Source: Bacteroidales bacterium
GTDB taxonomy: Bacteria > Bacteroidota > Bacteroidia > Bacteroidales > UBA12077
Length of the DNA: 28,282 bases
Assembly (NCBI GenBank): GCA_003446015.1
Contig: DMBU01000063.1
Coordinates: 1 to 28,282, forward strand
Direction: 5' to 3'
Made by a program: the position numbers and the translations under genes. Of the stretch, positions 6,461 through 14,566 are shown piece by piece (the first letter of the stretch is position 1; every line of letters starts with the position of its first letter). A model generated the notes under the pieces. It did no database searches. It saw nothing but the letters and a program-made list of their open reading frames with translations, and was not told the origin of the DNA.

Positions 6461-7816
6461 ATGAAAAAGTATGATGTTATTATTATAGGTGGCGGACCTG
6501 CTGGAATTATTACCGGTGTTACCGCCAAAAAACAGAATCCTGAAAAATCAATGATCATGTTTAAGGAAGAAGAAAAAGGTTTGGTTCCTTGCGGAATACC
6601 ATATATTTTTCACAGACTTGATGGAGTAGATAAAAACATGATGGGACCAAAACCTTTTATAGATCTTGGTGGCGAAGTAATAAATGAAAAAATTACAGAA
6701 GTTAATAAAACTGAAAAAACAGTTACTACAGAAAAAGGGAATGTGTTCGAATATGAGAAACTTGTTTTTGCAACCGGATCAAAAGTTGTAATTCCAACCT
6801 TTATTCCTGGATACGAGCTTAAAAATGTGTTTTACATTAAAAAAAGCTATGAATATATAAAACATATATTCGAAGAATTAAAAACAAAAAAAGACATCAT
6901 CATTATTGGTGGAGGATTTATTGGTGCTGAGGTAGCTGAACAACTATCATTAAATCCTAATAAAAAAGTTACACTAATTGAGAGTGAAGAATTTTGTTTT
7001 TCAAAGGCATTTTCAAAAGAACTAAGTCAGATAGCCACTGAGGCCTTAGCAGGGACAGCTGTTAACATTAAAACATCTGTGCGGGTTAAAGAAGTGATTG
7101 GTAAAAATGATGTTGCTTCATCTGTTTTGCTTGATACAGGAGAAGAAATTAAGTGTGATGCTGTAATAATGGCAATTGGGTACAAGCCAAATACAGAATT
7201 GGCACAAAATATTGGGCTTGAAGTTAATAAAATGGGAGCTATTGTTGTCGATAATTACGAACGAACAAAAGTAAAAGATATCTGTGCGGTTGGCGATTGC
7301 TCCCAAACCCTTGGATTTTTAACAGGACGAATGGATCATGTAATGCTTGCCTCAACAGCTACTGCAGAAGCTCGTGTATTAGGATATAATTTATTTGGAA
7401 TAAAAATCAAAAAGAATTTTACAGGAACATTGGCTGTATTCTCAACAGAGATTAATAAAATTGCTATGGCTGCTGCCGGGGTAAACGATTCAAATGCAGC
7501 TGAAGCAAATATTGAATATGTGTCAGCTACATTTAGTGACTCGGATACTCATCCAAGCTTTGATGAAACGAATTCACTTACAGTTAAGCTATTTGCTTCA
7601 CCTATCGATGGATCAATATTAGGAGGTGAGGTTTGGGGTGGAAAATCTGCAGGCGAAATAATTAATACCATTAGTCTGGCTATTCAAAAAGGAGTAACTG
7701 TATTTGAACTTGTCTCATTCCAAATAGGATCACATCCCTTGTTAACAAGTGCTCCAACAAAAACAGTTTTGATTAAATCGGCCGAAATGATAATAAACAA
7801 AATATCTAAAAGGTAA
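6461..7816 (+). CDS. FAD/NAD(P)-dependent disulfide oxidoreductase (CoA-disulfide reductase/NADH oxidase-like)
   Basis: A 451-aa flavoprotein of the pyridine nucleotide-disulfide oxidoreductase family. The FAD-binding Rossmann motif VIIIGGGPAG is near the N terminus, a second (NAD(P)H) motif IIIIGGGFIGAEVAEQL at about 145-161, and the second FAD motif around ICAVGDCSQ. A single cysteine in LVPCGIPYIF (C44) matches the redox-active Cys of CoA-disulfide reductase and NADH oxidase types, which use one Cys rather than a CxxxxC disulfide. The C-terminal third (from about 330) is the dimerisation domain. Possible substrates include CoA disulfide, persulfide/polysulfide or oxygen. In this setting, between a NifX-like gene and an MBL-fold gene, a thiol or sulfur-redox partner for cluster assembly is the best guess. 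Confidence 0.82.
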   Translation: MKKYDVIIIGGGPAGIITGVTAKKQNPEKSMIMFKEEEKGLVPCGIPYIFHRLDGVDKNMMGPKPFIDLGGEVINEKITEVNKTEKTVTTEKGNVFEYEKLVFATGSKVVIPTFIPGYELKNVFYIKKSYEYIKHIFEELKTKKDIIIIGGGFIGAEVAEQLSLNPNKKVTLIESEEFCFSKAFSKELSQIATEALAGTAVNIKTSVRVKEVIGKNDVASSVLLDTGEEIKCDAVIMAIGYKPNTELAQNIGLEVNKMGAIVVDNYERTKVKDICAVGDCSQTLGFLTGRMDHVMLASTATAEARVLGYNLFGIKIKKNFTGTLAVFSTEINKIAMAAAGVNDSNAAEANIEYVSATFSDSDTHPSFDETNSLTVKLFASPIDGSILGGEVWGGKSAGEIINTISLAIQKGVTVFELVSFQIGSHPLLTSAPTKTVLIKSAEMIINKISKR

Positions 7817-7829
7817 TGTTTAATGATAT

Positions 7830-8606
7830 ATGAAGTTATATGTTTTAACTGAAAATACCGCTTCAGATAAGTTTATAGCTGAGCATGGCCTTTCATATTA
7901 TATTGAATATGATGTCAATGTATTATTCGATACAGGACATTCTGATGTGTTTTTGAAAAATTCCAAAAAATTGGGTATTCATGTTGATCAGGCTGATGCA
8001 GTTGTCCTAAGTCATGGTCATTGGGATCATGGAGATGGATTAAGGTACATTAGCAATAAAAAACTAATTTGCCATCCTGATGTTTTTCAAAAACGTTATC
8101 GAAAAGGAGGTAAAGAAAACATTGGACTGGAATTATCTTTTAATGAATTAAAAAGCAAATTTGATATTTTATATACCCGTTTACCTTTCGAAGTCTCAGA
8201 AAATATTATTTTTTTAGGTGAAGTTCCACGTTTAAATTCCTTCGAGTCAAAAACAACATCTTTTGCTTTGGAAAATAATACTGATGATTTTATTCCGGAC
8301 GATTCTGGTTTGGTAATTAAGCTTGAGAAAGAAATTATTATTATCTCAGGATGCGCACATTCTGGTATTTGTAATATGATTGAATATTCTAAAAAAATAA
8401 CGGGAATTCAAAAAATCAGAGCTGTAATCGGTGGATTTCATTTAAAATACAACGATCACCAAACACAGGAAACCATAAATTTTCTTAAAAAACAAGATAT
8501 AAAAGATTTATATCCATCGCACTGCACTGAGTTACCTGCTTTATGTGCTTTTTACAATGAATTTAAAATAAAGCATTTAAAAGCGGGTATGATTTTAAAT
8601 TTTTAA
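7830..8606 (+). CDS. MBL-fold metallohydrolase, dihydropterin-RFAP synthase-like branch
   Basis: A 258-aa metallo-beta-lactamase-fold protein. The metal site HGHWDH is at H62, H64, D66 and H67, preceded by NVLFDTGHSDVFLKN. Further ligands are expected in SGCAHSGI and in GGFHLKYND toward the C terminus. The SGCAHSGI...IGGFHL pattern marks the branch often labelled 7,8-dihydropterin-6-yl-methyl-4-(beta-D-ribofuranosyl)aminobenzene-5'-phosphate synthase. That label comes from archaeal methanopterin work and is doubtful in a bacterium. It starts 13 nt after the flavoprotein stop, so it shares that transcript. The substrate is unknown. A pterin-like or thioester-like small molecule would fit. Confidence 0.78.
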   Translation: MKLYVLTENTASDKFIAEHGLSYYIEYDVNVLFDTGHSDVFLKNSKKLGIHVDQADAVVLSHGHWDHGDGLRYISNKKLICHPDVFQKRYRKGGKENIGLELSFNELKSKFDILYTRLPFEVSENIIFLGEVPRLNSFESKTTSFALENNTDDFIPDDSGLVIKLEKEIIIISGCAHSGICNMIEYSKKITGIQKIRAVIGGFHLKYNDHQTQETINFLKKQDIKDLYPSHCTELPALCAFYNEFKIKHLKAGMILNF

Positions 8607-8626
8607 AAACACTAATTATGAAATAA

Positions 8627-8680
8627 GCAAAAGTAAAATAACCATTTACACACCAATTCAAATGATTATTTTACTTATGC
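8627..8680. other. Large imperfect inverted repeat between MBL and CGGC genes
   Basis: Arms 8627-8647 and 8660-8680 pair at 19 of 21 positions (mismatches 30/77 and 42/65 in the last two digits), leaving a 12-nt loop at 8648-8659. The stem is A/T-rich and lies in the 113-nt gap between two plus-strand genes. An A-rich stretch (8697-8713) follows, but no T-tract does, so it is not a textbook terminator. It may be a processing or attenuation structure separating two expression modules. Confidence 0.55.
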
Positions 8681-8719
8681 GATTCCATGTGACCTTAAAA
8701 AAAATTAAAAAATAAACAC

Positions 8720-9169
8720 ATGAAAAAGACAACTAAAATTGGAATTGTAATTTGCGACCGATACCATACTTGTGGTGGAGGCAAATGTTTCAGGTCTATG
8801 AAAAACCGCGAAGGTGCTTTTAGTATCTACGATAAAGATGAAGAATTGGAAATTGTGGGTTATGCTACTTGCGGTGGTTGTCCCGGAGGGAACATTGAAT
8901 ATGTCCCTGAAGAAATGATTAAAAACGGGGTTGATGTAATACATTTCGCTACCGGGATGCTTGTTGGATATCCTCCATGTAATCGTATTGATTATTTTAA
9001 AAGATTCATTCAGGAGAAATATGGAATAAATGTGGTTGTTGGAACTCACCCAATTCCTGAAAAATATTATCAAACTCACATGAAATTAAAGACCTGGGAA
9101 TCTAAAGTATGGCAGGAAATTATTGAACCAACATTATCGAATGAGGAAATAAGATTAGCCTATAATTAA
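8720..9169 (+). CDS. CGGC-domain protein
   Basis: A 149-aa cytoplasmic protein of the CGGC-domain family. It shows the family marks IGIVICDRYHTCGGGKCFRS near the N terminus (Cys at about 12, 18 and 23), the namesake YATCGGCPGG at about 51-60, and FATGMLVGYPPCNRID at about 77-92. The conserved cysteines and histidines suggest zinc or another metal, or an iron-sulfur cluster, but the family has no proven function. CGGC proteins are mostly found in anaerobic bacteria and archaea. It is followed after 18 nt by the corrinoid adenosyltransferase homologue, so the two probably share a transcript distinct from, or attenuated relative to, the upstream module. Confidence 0.85.
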   Translation: MKKTTKIGIVICDRYHTCGGGKCFRSMKNREGAFSIYDKDEELEIVGYATCGGCPGGNIEYVPEEMIKNGVDVIHFATGMLVGYPPCNRIDYFKRFIQEKYGINVVVGTHPIPEKYYQTHMKLKTWESKVWQEIIEPTLSNEEIRLAYN

Positions 9170-9187
9170 TCTGATATTTAAACAATT

Positions 9188-9709
9188 ATGAAAGATCAGG
9201 GTTTTATTCAGGTTTACACTGGAAATGGTAAAGGAAAAATAACAGCAGCAATAGGTTTAGCCCTTAGAGCATACGGAGCAGGAAAGAGCATTTTTATCGG
9301 ACAATTTATTAAAGGGAAGCATTATAGTGAACTGGAATCAATCAAAAAACACCTAAAAAAGATAGTAATACGACAATACGGACTGGATTGCTTTATTGTA
9401 AATGAACCCGAAGAAAAAGATTTCCTTGCTGCTCAACAAGGGCTTGCAGAAATGAAAAAGATTATTGAATCAGGAGAGTTTGATTTGGTAATTTTGGATG
9501 AACTAAATATTGCTCTCTATTATAAGTTAGTTGATATAAACAAAGTACTTGAAATTCTCAGAAAAAAACCTGTCCATGTTGAAATTGTTATAACCGGCCG
9601 TTATGCCGATGAAAGAATTATTGAAATCGCAGATCTGGTAACAGAAATGAAAGAAATAAAACACTATTTCAATGAAGGTATTCAGTCCAGAACTGGAATT
9701 GAAATGTAA
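9188..9709 (+). CDS. CobO/CobA-type corrinoid adenosyltransferase homologue
   Basis: A 173-aa P-loop protein of the ATP:cob(I)alamin (cobyrinic acid a,c-diamide) adenosyltransferase family, CobA/BtuR type. It keeps QVYTGNGKGK at about 8-17, the Walker B-like DLVILDELNIAL (about 99-110), VEIVITGRYADERIIEIADLVTEMKEIKHYF and the terminal GIQSRTGIE. In the P-loop the usual GKTT reads GKIT: the first Thr after the Lys is Ile (the codon is ATA). In known enzymes this position helps bind nucleotide or Mg2+, so activity may be altered. No other cobalamin biosynthesis gene is nearby, and the neighbours are metal/redox genes, so it may act on a different ligand or salvage cobamides for another protein. 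Confidence 0.8.
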   Translation: MKDQGFIQVYTGNGKGKITAAIGLALRAYGAGKSIFIGQFIKGKHYSELESIKKHLKKIVIRQYGLDCFIVNEPEEKDFLAAQQGLAEMKKIIESGEFDLVILDELNIALYYKLVDINKVLEILRKKPVHVEIVITGRYADERIIEIADLVTEMKEIKHYFNEGIQSRTGIEM

Positions 9710-9747
9710 AACTAAATACAGATTTTTGGTTTCGCAATCATTTGATA

Positions 9748-10230
9748 TTATTGTGAGGGATATGAAAAATGCATTTGAACCATTCGCCATTTCCCGTTTC
9801 GTTTTTCTAAAACACCAGTCCAACGGGTGTTTTCCCAGTTTGCAGGTTGCCCATCCCACTCATTCATATCATTCAACATACAGTAAAACCATGCAACAGT
9901 AGCATCTTGTGATAGTGTAATTCTCAAATCCCATACTTCGCATTTAACTGCCTTGAATCGTGGATCGAGCCAAAATCGTTCTGCTTTTTTAAATTCTGTT
10001 ATCCCTTTAACTACCGTTTTCTCAGGATGTACTTCCAGGTAATTTTCATCATTAGCTATAATGCTGTAAAGGAGGCTGGTGTCTTTATCTTTGGCCCAGG
10101 AAATTGAATTTTTTATTGTTTCTTCAACTATGGCTTCTTCAGATGTTCTGTCAATAAATTTAAGTTCAGTTTTGTCTTGACAGGAATAAAACACTCCGAT
10201 TAAAATTAGAATTCTGATTAAATTTTTCAT
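9748..10230 (-). CDS. NTF2/SnoaL-like domain lipoprotein
   Basis: A 160-aa protein with an N-terminal lipoprotein-like signal (ILIGVFYSC, Cys17) and a single alpha/beta cone-fold domain of the NTF2/SnoaL_3 (DUF4440-related) type. The domain shows an opening helix (SEEAIVEETIKNSISWAKDKD), then LLYSIIANDENYLEVHPEKTVVKGITEFKKAE and the closing strand GVLEKRNGKWRMVQMHFS. The lipobox is loose (YSC rather than GC/AC), which is tolerated in Bacteroidota. The fold is used for steroid, polyketide and many unknown ligands, so a function cannot be assigned. It converges on the corrinoid gene (38 nt apart, no clear terminator) and diverges from the RND operon. Confidence 0.75.
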   Translation of the reverse strand: MKNLIRILILIGVFYSCQDKTELKFIDRTSEEAIVEETIKNSISWAKDKDTSLLYSIIANDENYLEVHPEKTVVKGITEFKKAERFWLDPRFKAVKCEVWDLRITLSQDATVAWFYCMLNDMNEWDGQPANWENTRWTGVLEKRNGKWRMVQMHFSYPSQ

Positions 10231-10274
10231 TTTAAATGTTGTTTAAAGTTTAATACCACAAGTTAAATATAAAT

Positions 10275-10282
10275 TACATTTG
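10275..10282 (+). promoter_or_regulatory. Putative -7 element of the RND efflux operon
   Basis: TACATTTG matches TAnnTTTG, 90 nt upstream of the first gene of the operon. No TTG is present at the expected distance upstream, so this is a weak call. Confidence 0.3.
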
Positions 10283-10372
10283 TAAAAACAGATTTTTAAA
10301 CTTTGACAGGATTTTTTTGTCTTATACAAGGGATTTTGAATAAAAATATTTTAAAATTAATAATTAAATTTA

Positions 10373-11488
10373 ATGGCATTGAATAATAAAAAACTAATTC
10401 GAGGTTCAATAACAATTGTACTGATTGTTATAATATTGGGAATTATCGTATATCCAAAAATAAAACCAATGTTTAATTCTGATTTAAACACAGATATTGC
10501 TAATGCTAACAGAGGAAGTGCCGGAGGAAAACAAGTCCTTTTTGCCAGCGGTTATGTTATAAAGCCAACTAATATGAGTGAAATTATATATAGCACTGGT
10601 TCATTAATTCCGGATGAGGAAGTTGAACTGTCGTTCGAAACCTCGGGTAAAGTAGTAGGTATCTTTTTTAAAGAAGGAACAAGTGTTAAAAAGGGAGAAT
10701 TGCTCGCCAAAATTAATGACAGGCCTTTACAGGCTCAGTTATTAAAACTTCAGGCTCAGCTAAAATTATCACAGGAACGAGAATTTAGACAAAGACAACT
10801 TCTTGAACGCGACGCCATAAGCCGTGAAAGCTACGATCAGGTGGCAACGGAGCTTCAATCCCTTGAAGCCGATATACTATTGGTTGAAGCTCGTATTTCT
10901 GAAACTGAATTAAGAGCACCTTTCGACGGTGTTGTGGGTTTACGTTTAATAAGCGAAGGTGCTTTTGCCAATACACAAACTAAAATTGTACGATTGGTAA
11001 AAACAAGTCCATTGAAAATAGAGTTTTCTATCCCCGAGCGTTATTCCGGAGAAATTGCCCCCGGATTTCCAATAACATTTACGTTAGATGGTGCGCAGAA
11101 TGAATATAAGGCAGATGTTTATGCCGTTGATCCAAAAGTAGATATTAATACACGAACAATTGCTGTTCGTGCGTTGTACCCAAATACAAGAAATGAATTA
11201 AAACCAGGTCGTTTTACAAGTGTTAAAGCACGTTTGTCGCAAATTGAAAATACAATTGCGGTTCCAACGCAGGCTATTATTCCCGAGATGGAAGGAGAAA
11301 AAGTTTTTATTTTTAAAAACGGGAAAGCTCAAGAGGTAAAAGTAAATTTAGGCCTTCGTACTGAATCTCTGGTTCAGGTTCGTGAAGGATTAAAATTTGG
11401 AGATACTTTACTAACTACAGCCATTTTACAATTACGTCAAAATATTCCTGTTCAGCTCGACACACTTATTACAAATGATCCTAAATAG
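10373..11488 (+). CDS. RND efflux periplasmic adaptor (membrane fusion protein)
   Basis: A 371-aa adaptor of the AcrA/MexE type that links an inner-membrane RND pump to an outer-membrane channel. A single N-terminal transmembrane helix (about 9-27) anchors it. The biotinyl-lipoyl-like half motif VELSFETSGKVVGIFFKEGTSVKKGELLAKIND is at about 84-116, then a short alpha-hairpin (about 117-165, rich in Gln, Glu and Leu), the second lipoyl half ELRAPFDGVVGLRLISEGAF, and a beta-barrel and membrane-proximal domain ending near QLDTLITN. Length and order are normal. It is first in a three-gene operon, 9 nt before the permease gene. The substrate cannot be told from sequence. No TetR or MarR regulator lies beside it. 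Confidence 0.92.
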   Translation: MALNNKKLIRGSITIVLIVIILGIIVYPKIKPMFNSDLNTDIANANRGSAGGKQVLFASGYVIKPTNMSEIIYSTGSLIPDEEVELSFETSGKVVGIFFKEGTSVKKGELLAKINDRPLQAQLLKLQAQLKLSQEREFRQRQLLERDAISRESYDQVATELQSLEADILLVEARISETELRAPFDGVVGLRLISEGAFANTQTKIVRLVKTSPLKIEFSIPERYSGEIAPGFPITFTLDGAQNEYKADVYAVDPKVDINTRTIAVRALYPNTRNELKPGRFTSVKARLSQIENTIAVPTQAIIPEMEGEKVFIFKNGKAQEVKVNLGLRTESLVQVREGLKFGDTLLTTAILQLRQNIPVQLDTLITNDPK

Positions 11489-11497
11489 ACAAATATT

Positions 11498-14400
11498 ATG
11501 AGTTTATCATCAATAAGTATTAAACGGCCTGTTTTAGCTACCGTATTTTCTTTGGTAATTCTATTATTTGGCATAATAGGGATGACATATTTAGGAGTAA
11601 GAGAGTTTCCAAGTGTTGATCCTCCAATTATTTCGGTTAGTACTTCGTATCCTGGAGCAAATTCCGATGTAATTGAAACTCAAATTACAGAACCATTAGA
11701 GCAATCGATTAATGGAATTCCTGGTATACGTACATTAACCAGTCAAAGCAGCCAGGGTTCAAGTAGAATTACTGTCGAATTTGAGCTTTCGGTTAATATG
11801 GAAACAGCTGCCAATGATGTTCGTGATAAGGTTTCACAGGCACAAAGAAGATTACCCCGCGATTGTGATCCTCCAACGGTTTCAAAAGCCGATGCCGATG
11901 CAAGCCCAATTATGATGATTGCGGTTAAAAGTCCACAAAGGTCCTTACTTGAACTATCTGAAATTGCCGATTTAACATTTAAAGAGCAATTACAAACCAT
12001 ATCAGGTGTAAGTGGTGTTTTAATTTGGGGTGAGAAAAGATTTGCCATGCGAATATGGCTCGATCCTGCAAAATTAGCTGGTTATCAAATGACACCTCTT
12101 GATGTACGAAATGCAATATTACGAGAAAATGTTGAATTACCCGCAGGTAGCATTGAAGGGACCAATACAGAACTTACGATAAGAGCTTTGGGATTGATGA
12201 CTACACCTCAGGAGTTTAATAGCCTTATCTTGAGACAAACAGGAGATCAGGTTGTTAGAGTAAAAGATATTGGCAGAGCGGAATTAGGTCCTGAAGACTT
12301 AAAGGGAATAATGAAAATGAATGGAGTTCCTATGGTTGCAACCGCAATTGTTCCACAACCAGGAGCAAATCACATCGAAATCGTTGATGAAATTTATAAA
12401 AGATTGGATTATATAAAGAAAGATCTTCCGGATGATGTTAAATTTGAAGTGGGTTTCGATAGTACAAGTTATATCCGTTCTTCAATAAAGGAAGTAAAAA
12501 GCACTATTTATCTGGCATTTTTTCTTGTTGTAATTATCATATTTGCTTTTTTACGCGACTGGCGAACAACAATTATTCCTATCCTGGTTATTCCGGTTTC
12601 CTTAATAGGGTCCTTCTTTATTATGTATTTATCCGGATTTACAATTAATGTTTTAACCTTATTGGCTATTGTGCTTTCCATTGGACTGGTGGTTGATGAT
12701 GCCATTGTAATGATGGAAAATATTTATGTAAAGATTGAGCAGGGAATGACTCCTTTTGAAGCTGGCATGAGCGGTTCTAATGAAATCTTTTTTGCAATTA
12801 TCTCCACAACAATTACTCTGGTTGCTGTTTTTATCCCGATTGTTTTTCTTCAGGGAATGACAGGAAGATTATTCAGAGAATTTAGCATTGTAATTGCCGG
12901 AGCAGTTGCCATTTCCTCATTTGTAGCTTTGACATTAACACCAATGTTATCTACAAAACTTTTAAAAACAAGACATAAGAGAAGTAGGGCATATAATTAT
13001 ACAGAAAAATTCTTTATAGCTTTAAACGAAGCGTATAAAAATTCTCTGGATAAATTCCTCAATAAAAAATATATTTCGATAGTAATTCTTGCTATTGCTT
13101 CTATATTGATATTTACTTTATGGAAAACGATCCCTGCAGAAATGGCTCCTCTCGAAGACCGATCTCAGCTTAGTCTTAATATTACAGCACAAGAGGGAGC
13201 TACTTACGAATATAATTTAAAATATCTTGAGGAAGTTACTGATATGATTGAAAACACAATCCCTGAAACAGATAACGTAATAGGGATGGTATGGGGTGGT
13301 GGTAGAGTCTTTGTACGGATTGCACTTAACGAACCGAAAGAAAGAAAAAAATCTCAACAGGAAATCGCAAATCAACTATCAGGGGAATTACGAAAGATGA
13401 CACAAGCTCGTGCAAGTGTAATTCAACAATCAACTTTTGGTGGTAGAAGAGCGGGATTACCAATTCAGTATGTGCTTCAGGCGCCAACAATAGATAAACT
13501 AAGAGAAATTCTACCGGAATTTATGGCAGAGGTTAACGATAATCCAACTTTTGTAATGGCTGATGTTAACCTGAGATTTACTAAACCTGAACTGCAAATT
13601 GTTATTAACAGGGATAAAGCAAATCTTTTGGGAGTATCTACACAGAACATTGGTCAGACATTACAATTGGCTCTTAGTGGTCAACGGTTTGGATATTTTA
13701 TAATGAATGGGAAACAATATCAGATTCTGGGAGAATTAGCCAGGGAAGATCGTAATAAACCGTTGGATCTTAAATCCTTGTATGTAAGAAATGATAAGGG
13801 ACATATGTTGCAGCTCGATAATTTTGTTACTCTACAGGAATCAACTGCACCGCCTCAGTTATATCGTTATAACCGATTTGTGGCAGCAACAATTTATTCA
13901 GGTCTGGCCGACGGAAAAACAATAAGTCAGGGAATTGAAGAAATGGATAAAATTGCAGCCAAAGTACTTGATGATTCTTTTAGAACGGCTCTAGCAGGAG
14001 ACTCTAAAGATTTTATGGAAAGTTCATCCAGTTTGATGTTTGCATTTCTTCTGGCAATTGTACTTATATTTTTAGTGCTTTCTGCCCAGTTCGAAAGTTT
14101 TAAGGATCCGATCATTGTCATGATGTCGGTTCCATTAGCTCTTACAGGAGCCTTGTTGTTTATGTGGTATTTCAATGTTACGATGAACATCTTCAGCCAG
14201 ATAGGATTGATCATGTTAATTGGGCTTGTTACAAAAAATGGAATATTGATTGTGGAATTTGCCAATCAAAGAAAAGAAGCAGGAATGAATAAATATGAAG
14301 CAATTCGTTATGCATCGGCTGCAAGATTCCGGCCTATCCTGATGACAAGTTTATCGACAATACTTGGAGTTCTTCCACTCGCATTGGGTTGGGGCGAAGG

Positions 14401-14566
14401 AGCACAAAGTCGCGTTGCAATGGGGATTGCTGTGGTTGGAGGGTTAACCCTTTCCACATTACTTACATTGTATGTAGTGCCTGCTATTTATATTTTTATT
14501 TCAAGTGAATCAAAAAAAATTAAAAATGAATCAAATAATCCTGTCAAAGGTGAAATCATTACATAG
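11498..14566 (+). CDS. RND efflux permease (HAE1/AcrB family)
   Basis: A 1022-aa inner-membrane proton-driven exporter. It begins SLSSISIKRPVLATVFSLVILLFG (first transmembrane helix), with the large porter loop FPSVDPPIISVSTSYPGANSDVIE after it. Proton-relay residues are present: paired D400 and D401 in GLVVDDAIVMMEN and K913 in GLVTKNGILIVEF, matching D407/D408 and K940 of AcrB. Twelve transmembrane segments in two halves are expected (helix clusters at about 335-480 and 855-1010). This is full length for HAE1 pumps. Its 3' end overlaps the TolC-like gene by 41 nt, showing tight coupling. The lack of a specific marker means drug, bile salt, dye or lipid export are all possible. Confidence 0.95.
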   Translation: MSLSSISIKRPVLATVFSLVILLFGIIGMTYLGVREFPSVDPPIISVSTSYPGANSDVIETQITEPLEQSINGIPGIRTLTSQSSQGSSRITVEFELSVNMETAANDVRDKVSQAQRRLPRDCDPPTVSKADADASPIMMIAVKSPQRSLLELSEIADLTFKEQLQTISGVSGVLIWGEKRFAMRIWLDPAKLAGYQMTPLDVRNAILRENVELPAGSIEGTNTELTIRALGLMTTPQEFNSLILRQTGDQVVRVKDIGRAELGPEDLKGIMKMNGVPMVATAIVPQPGANHIEIVDEIYKRLDYIKKDLPDDVKFEVGFDSTSYIRSSIKEVKSTIYLAFFLVVIIIFAFLRDWRTTIIPILVIPVSLIGSFFIMYLSGFTINVLTLLAIVLSIGLVVDDAIVMMENIYVKIEQGMTPFEAGMSGSNEIFFAIISTTITLVAVFIPIVFLQGMTGRLFREFSIVIAGAVAISSFVALTLTPMLSTKLLKTRHKRSRAYNYTEKFFIALNEAYKNSLDKFLNKKYISIVILAIASILIFTLWKTIPAEMAPLEDRSQLSLNITAQEGATYEYNLKYLEEVTDMIENTIPETDNVIGMVWGGGRVFVRIALNEPKERKKSQQEIANQLSGELRKMTQARASVIQQSTFGGRRAGLPIQYVLQAPTIDKLREILPEFMAEVNDNPTFVMADVNLRFTKPELQIVINRDKANLLGVSTQNIGQTLQLALSGQRFGYFIMNGKQYQILGELAREDRNKPLDLKSLYVRNDKGHMLQLDNFVTLQESTAPPQLYRYNRFVAATIYSGLADGKTISQGIEEMDKIAAKVLDDSFRTALAGDSKDFMESSSSLMFAFLLAIVLIFLVLSAQFESFKDPIIVMMSVPLALTGALLFMWYFNVTMNIFSQIGLIMLIGLVTKNGILIVEFANQRKEAGMNKYEAIRYASAARFRPILMTSLSTILGVLPLALGWGEGAQSRVAMGIAVVGGLTLSTLLTLYVVPAIYIFISSESKKIKNESNNPVKGEIIT

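Noticed and set aside
8705..9079. 124-codon minus-strand reading frame over the CGGC gene
   Set aside because: The plus-strand frame has a clear CGGC domain; the reverse frame has no recognisable motif.
9672..9902. 76-codon plus-strand frame across the corrinoid gene end and the lipoprotein gene
   Set aside because: It overlaps two better genes and shows no domain or signal.
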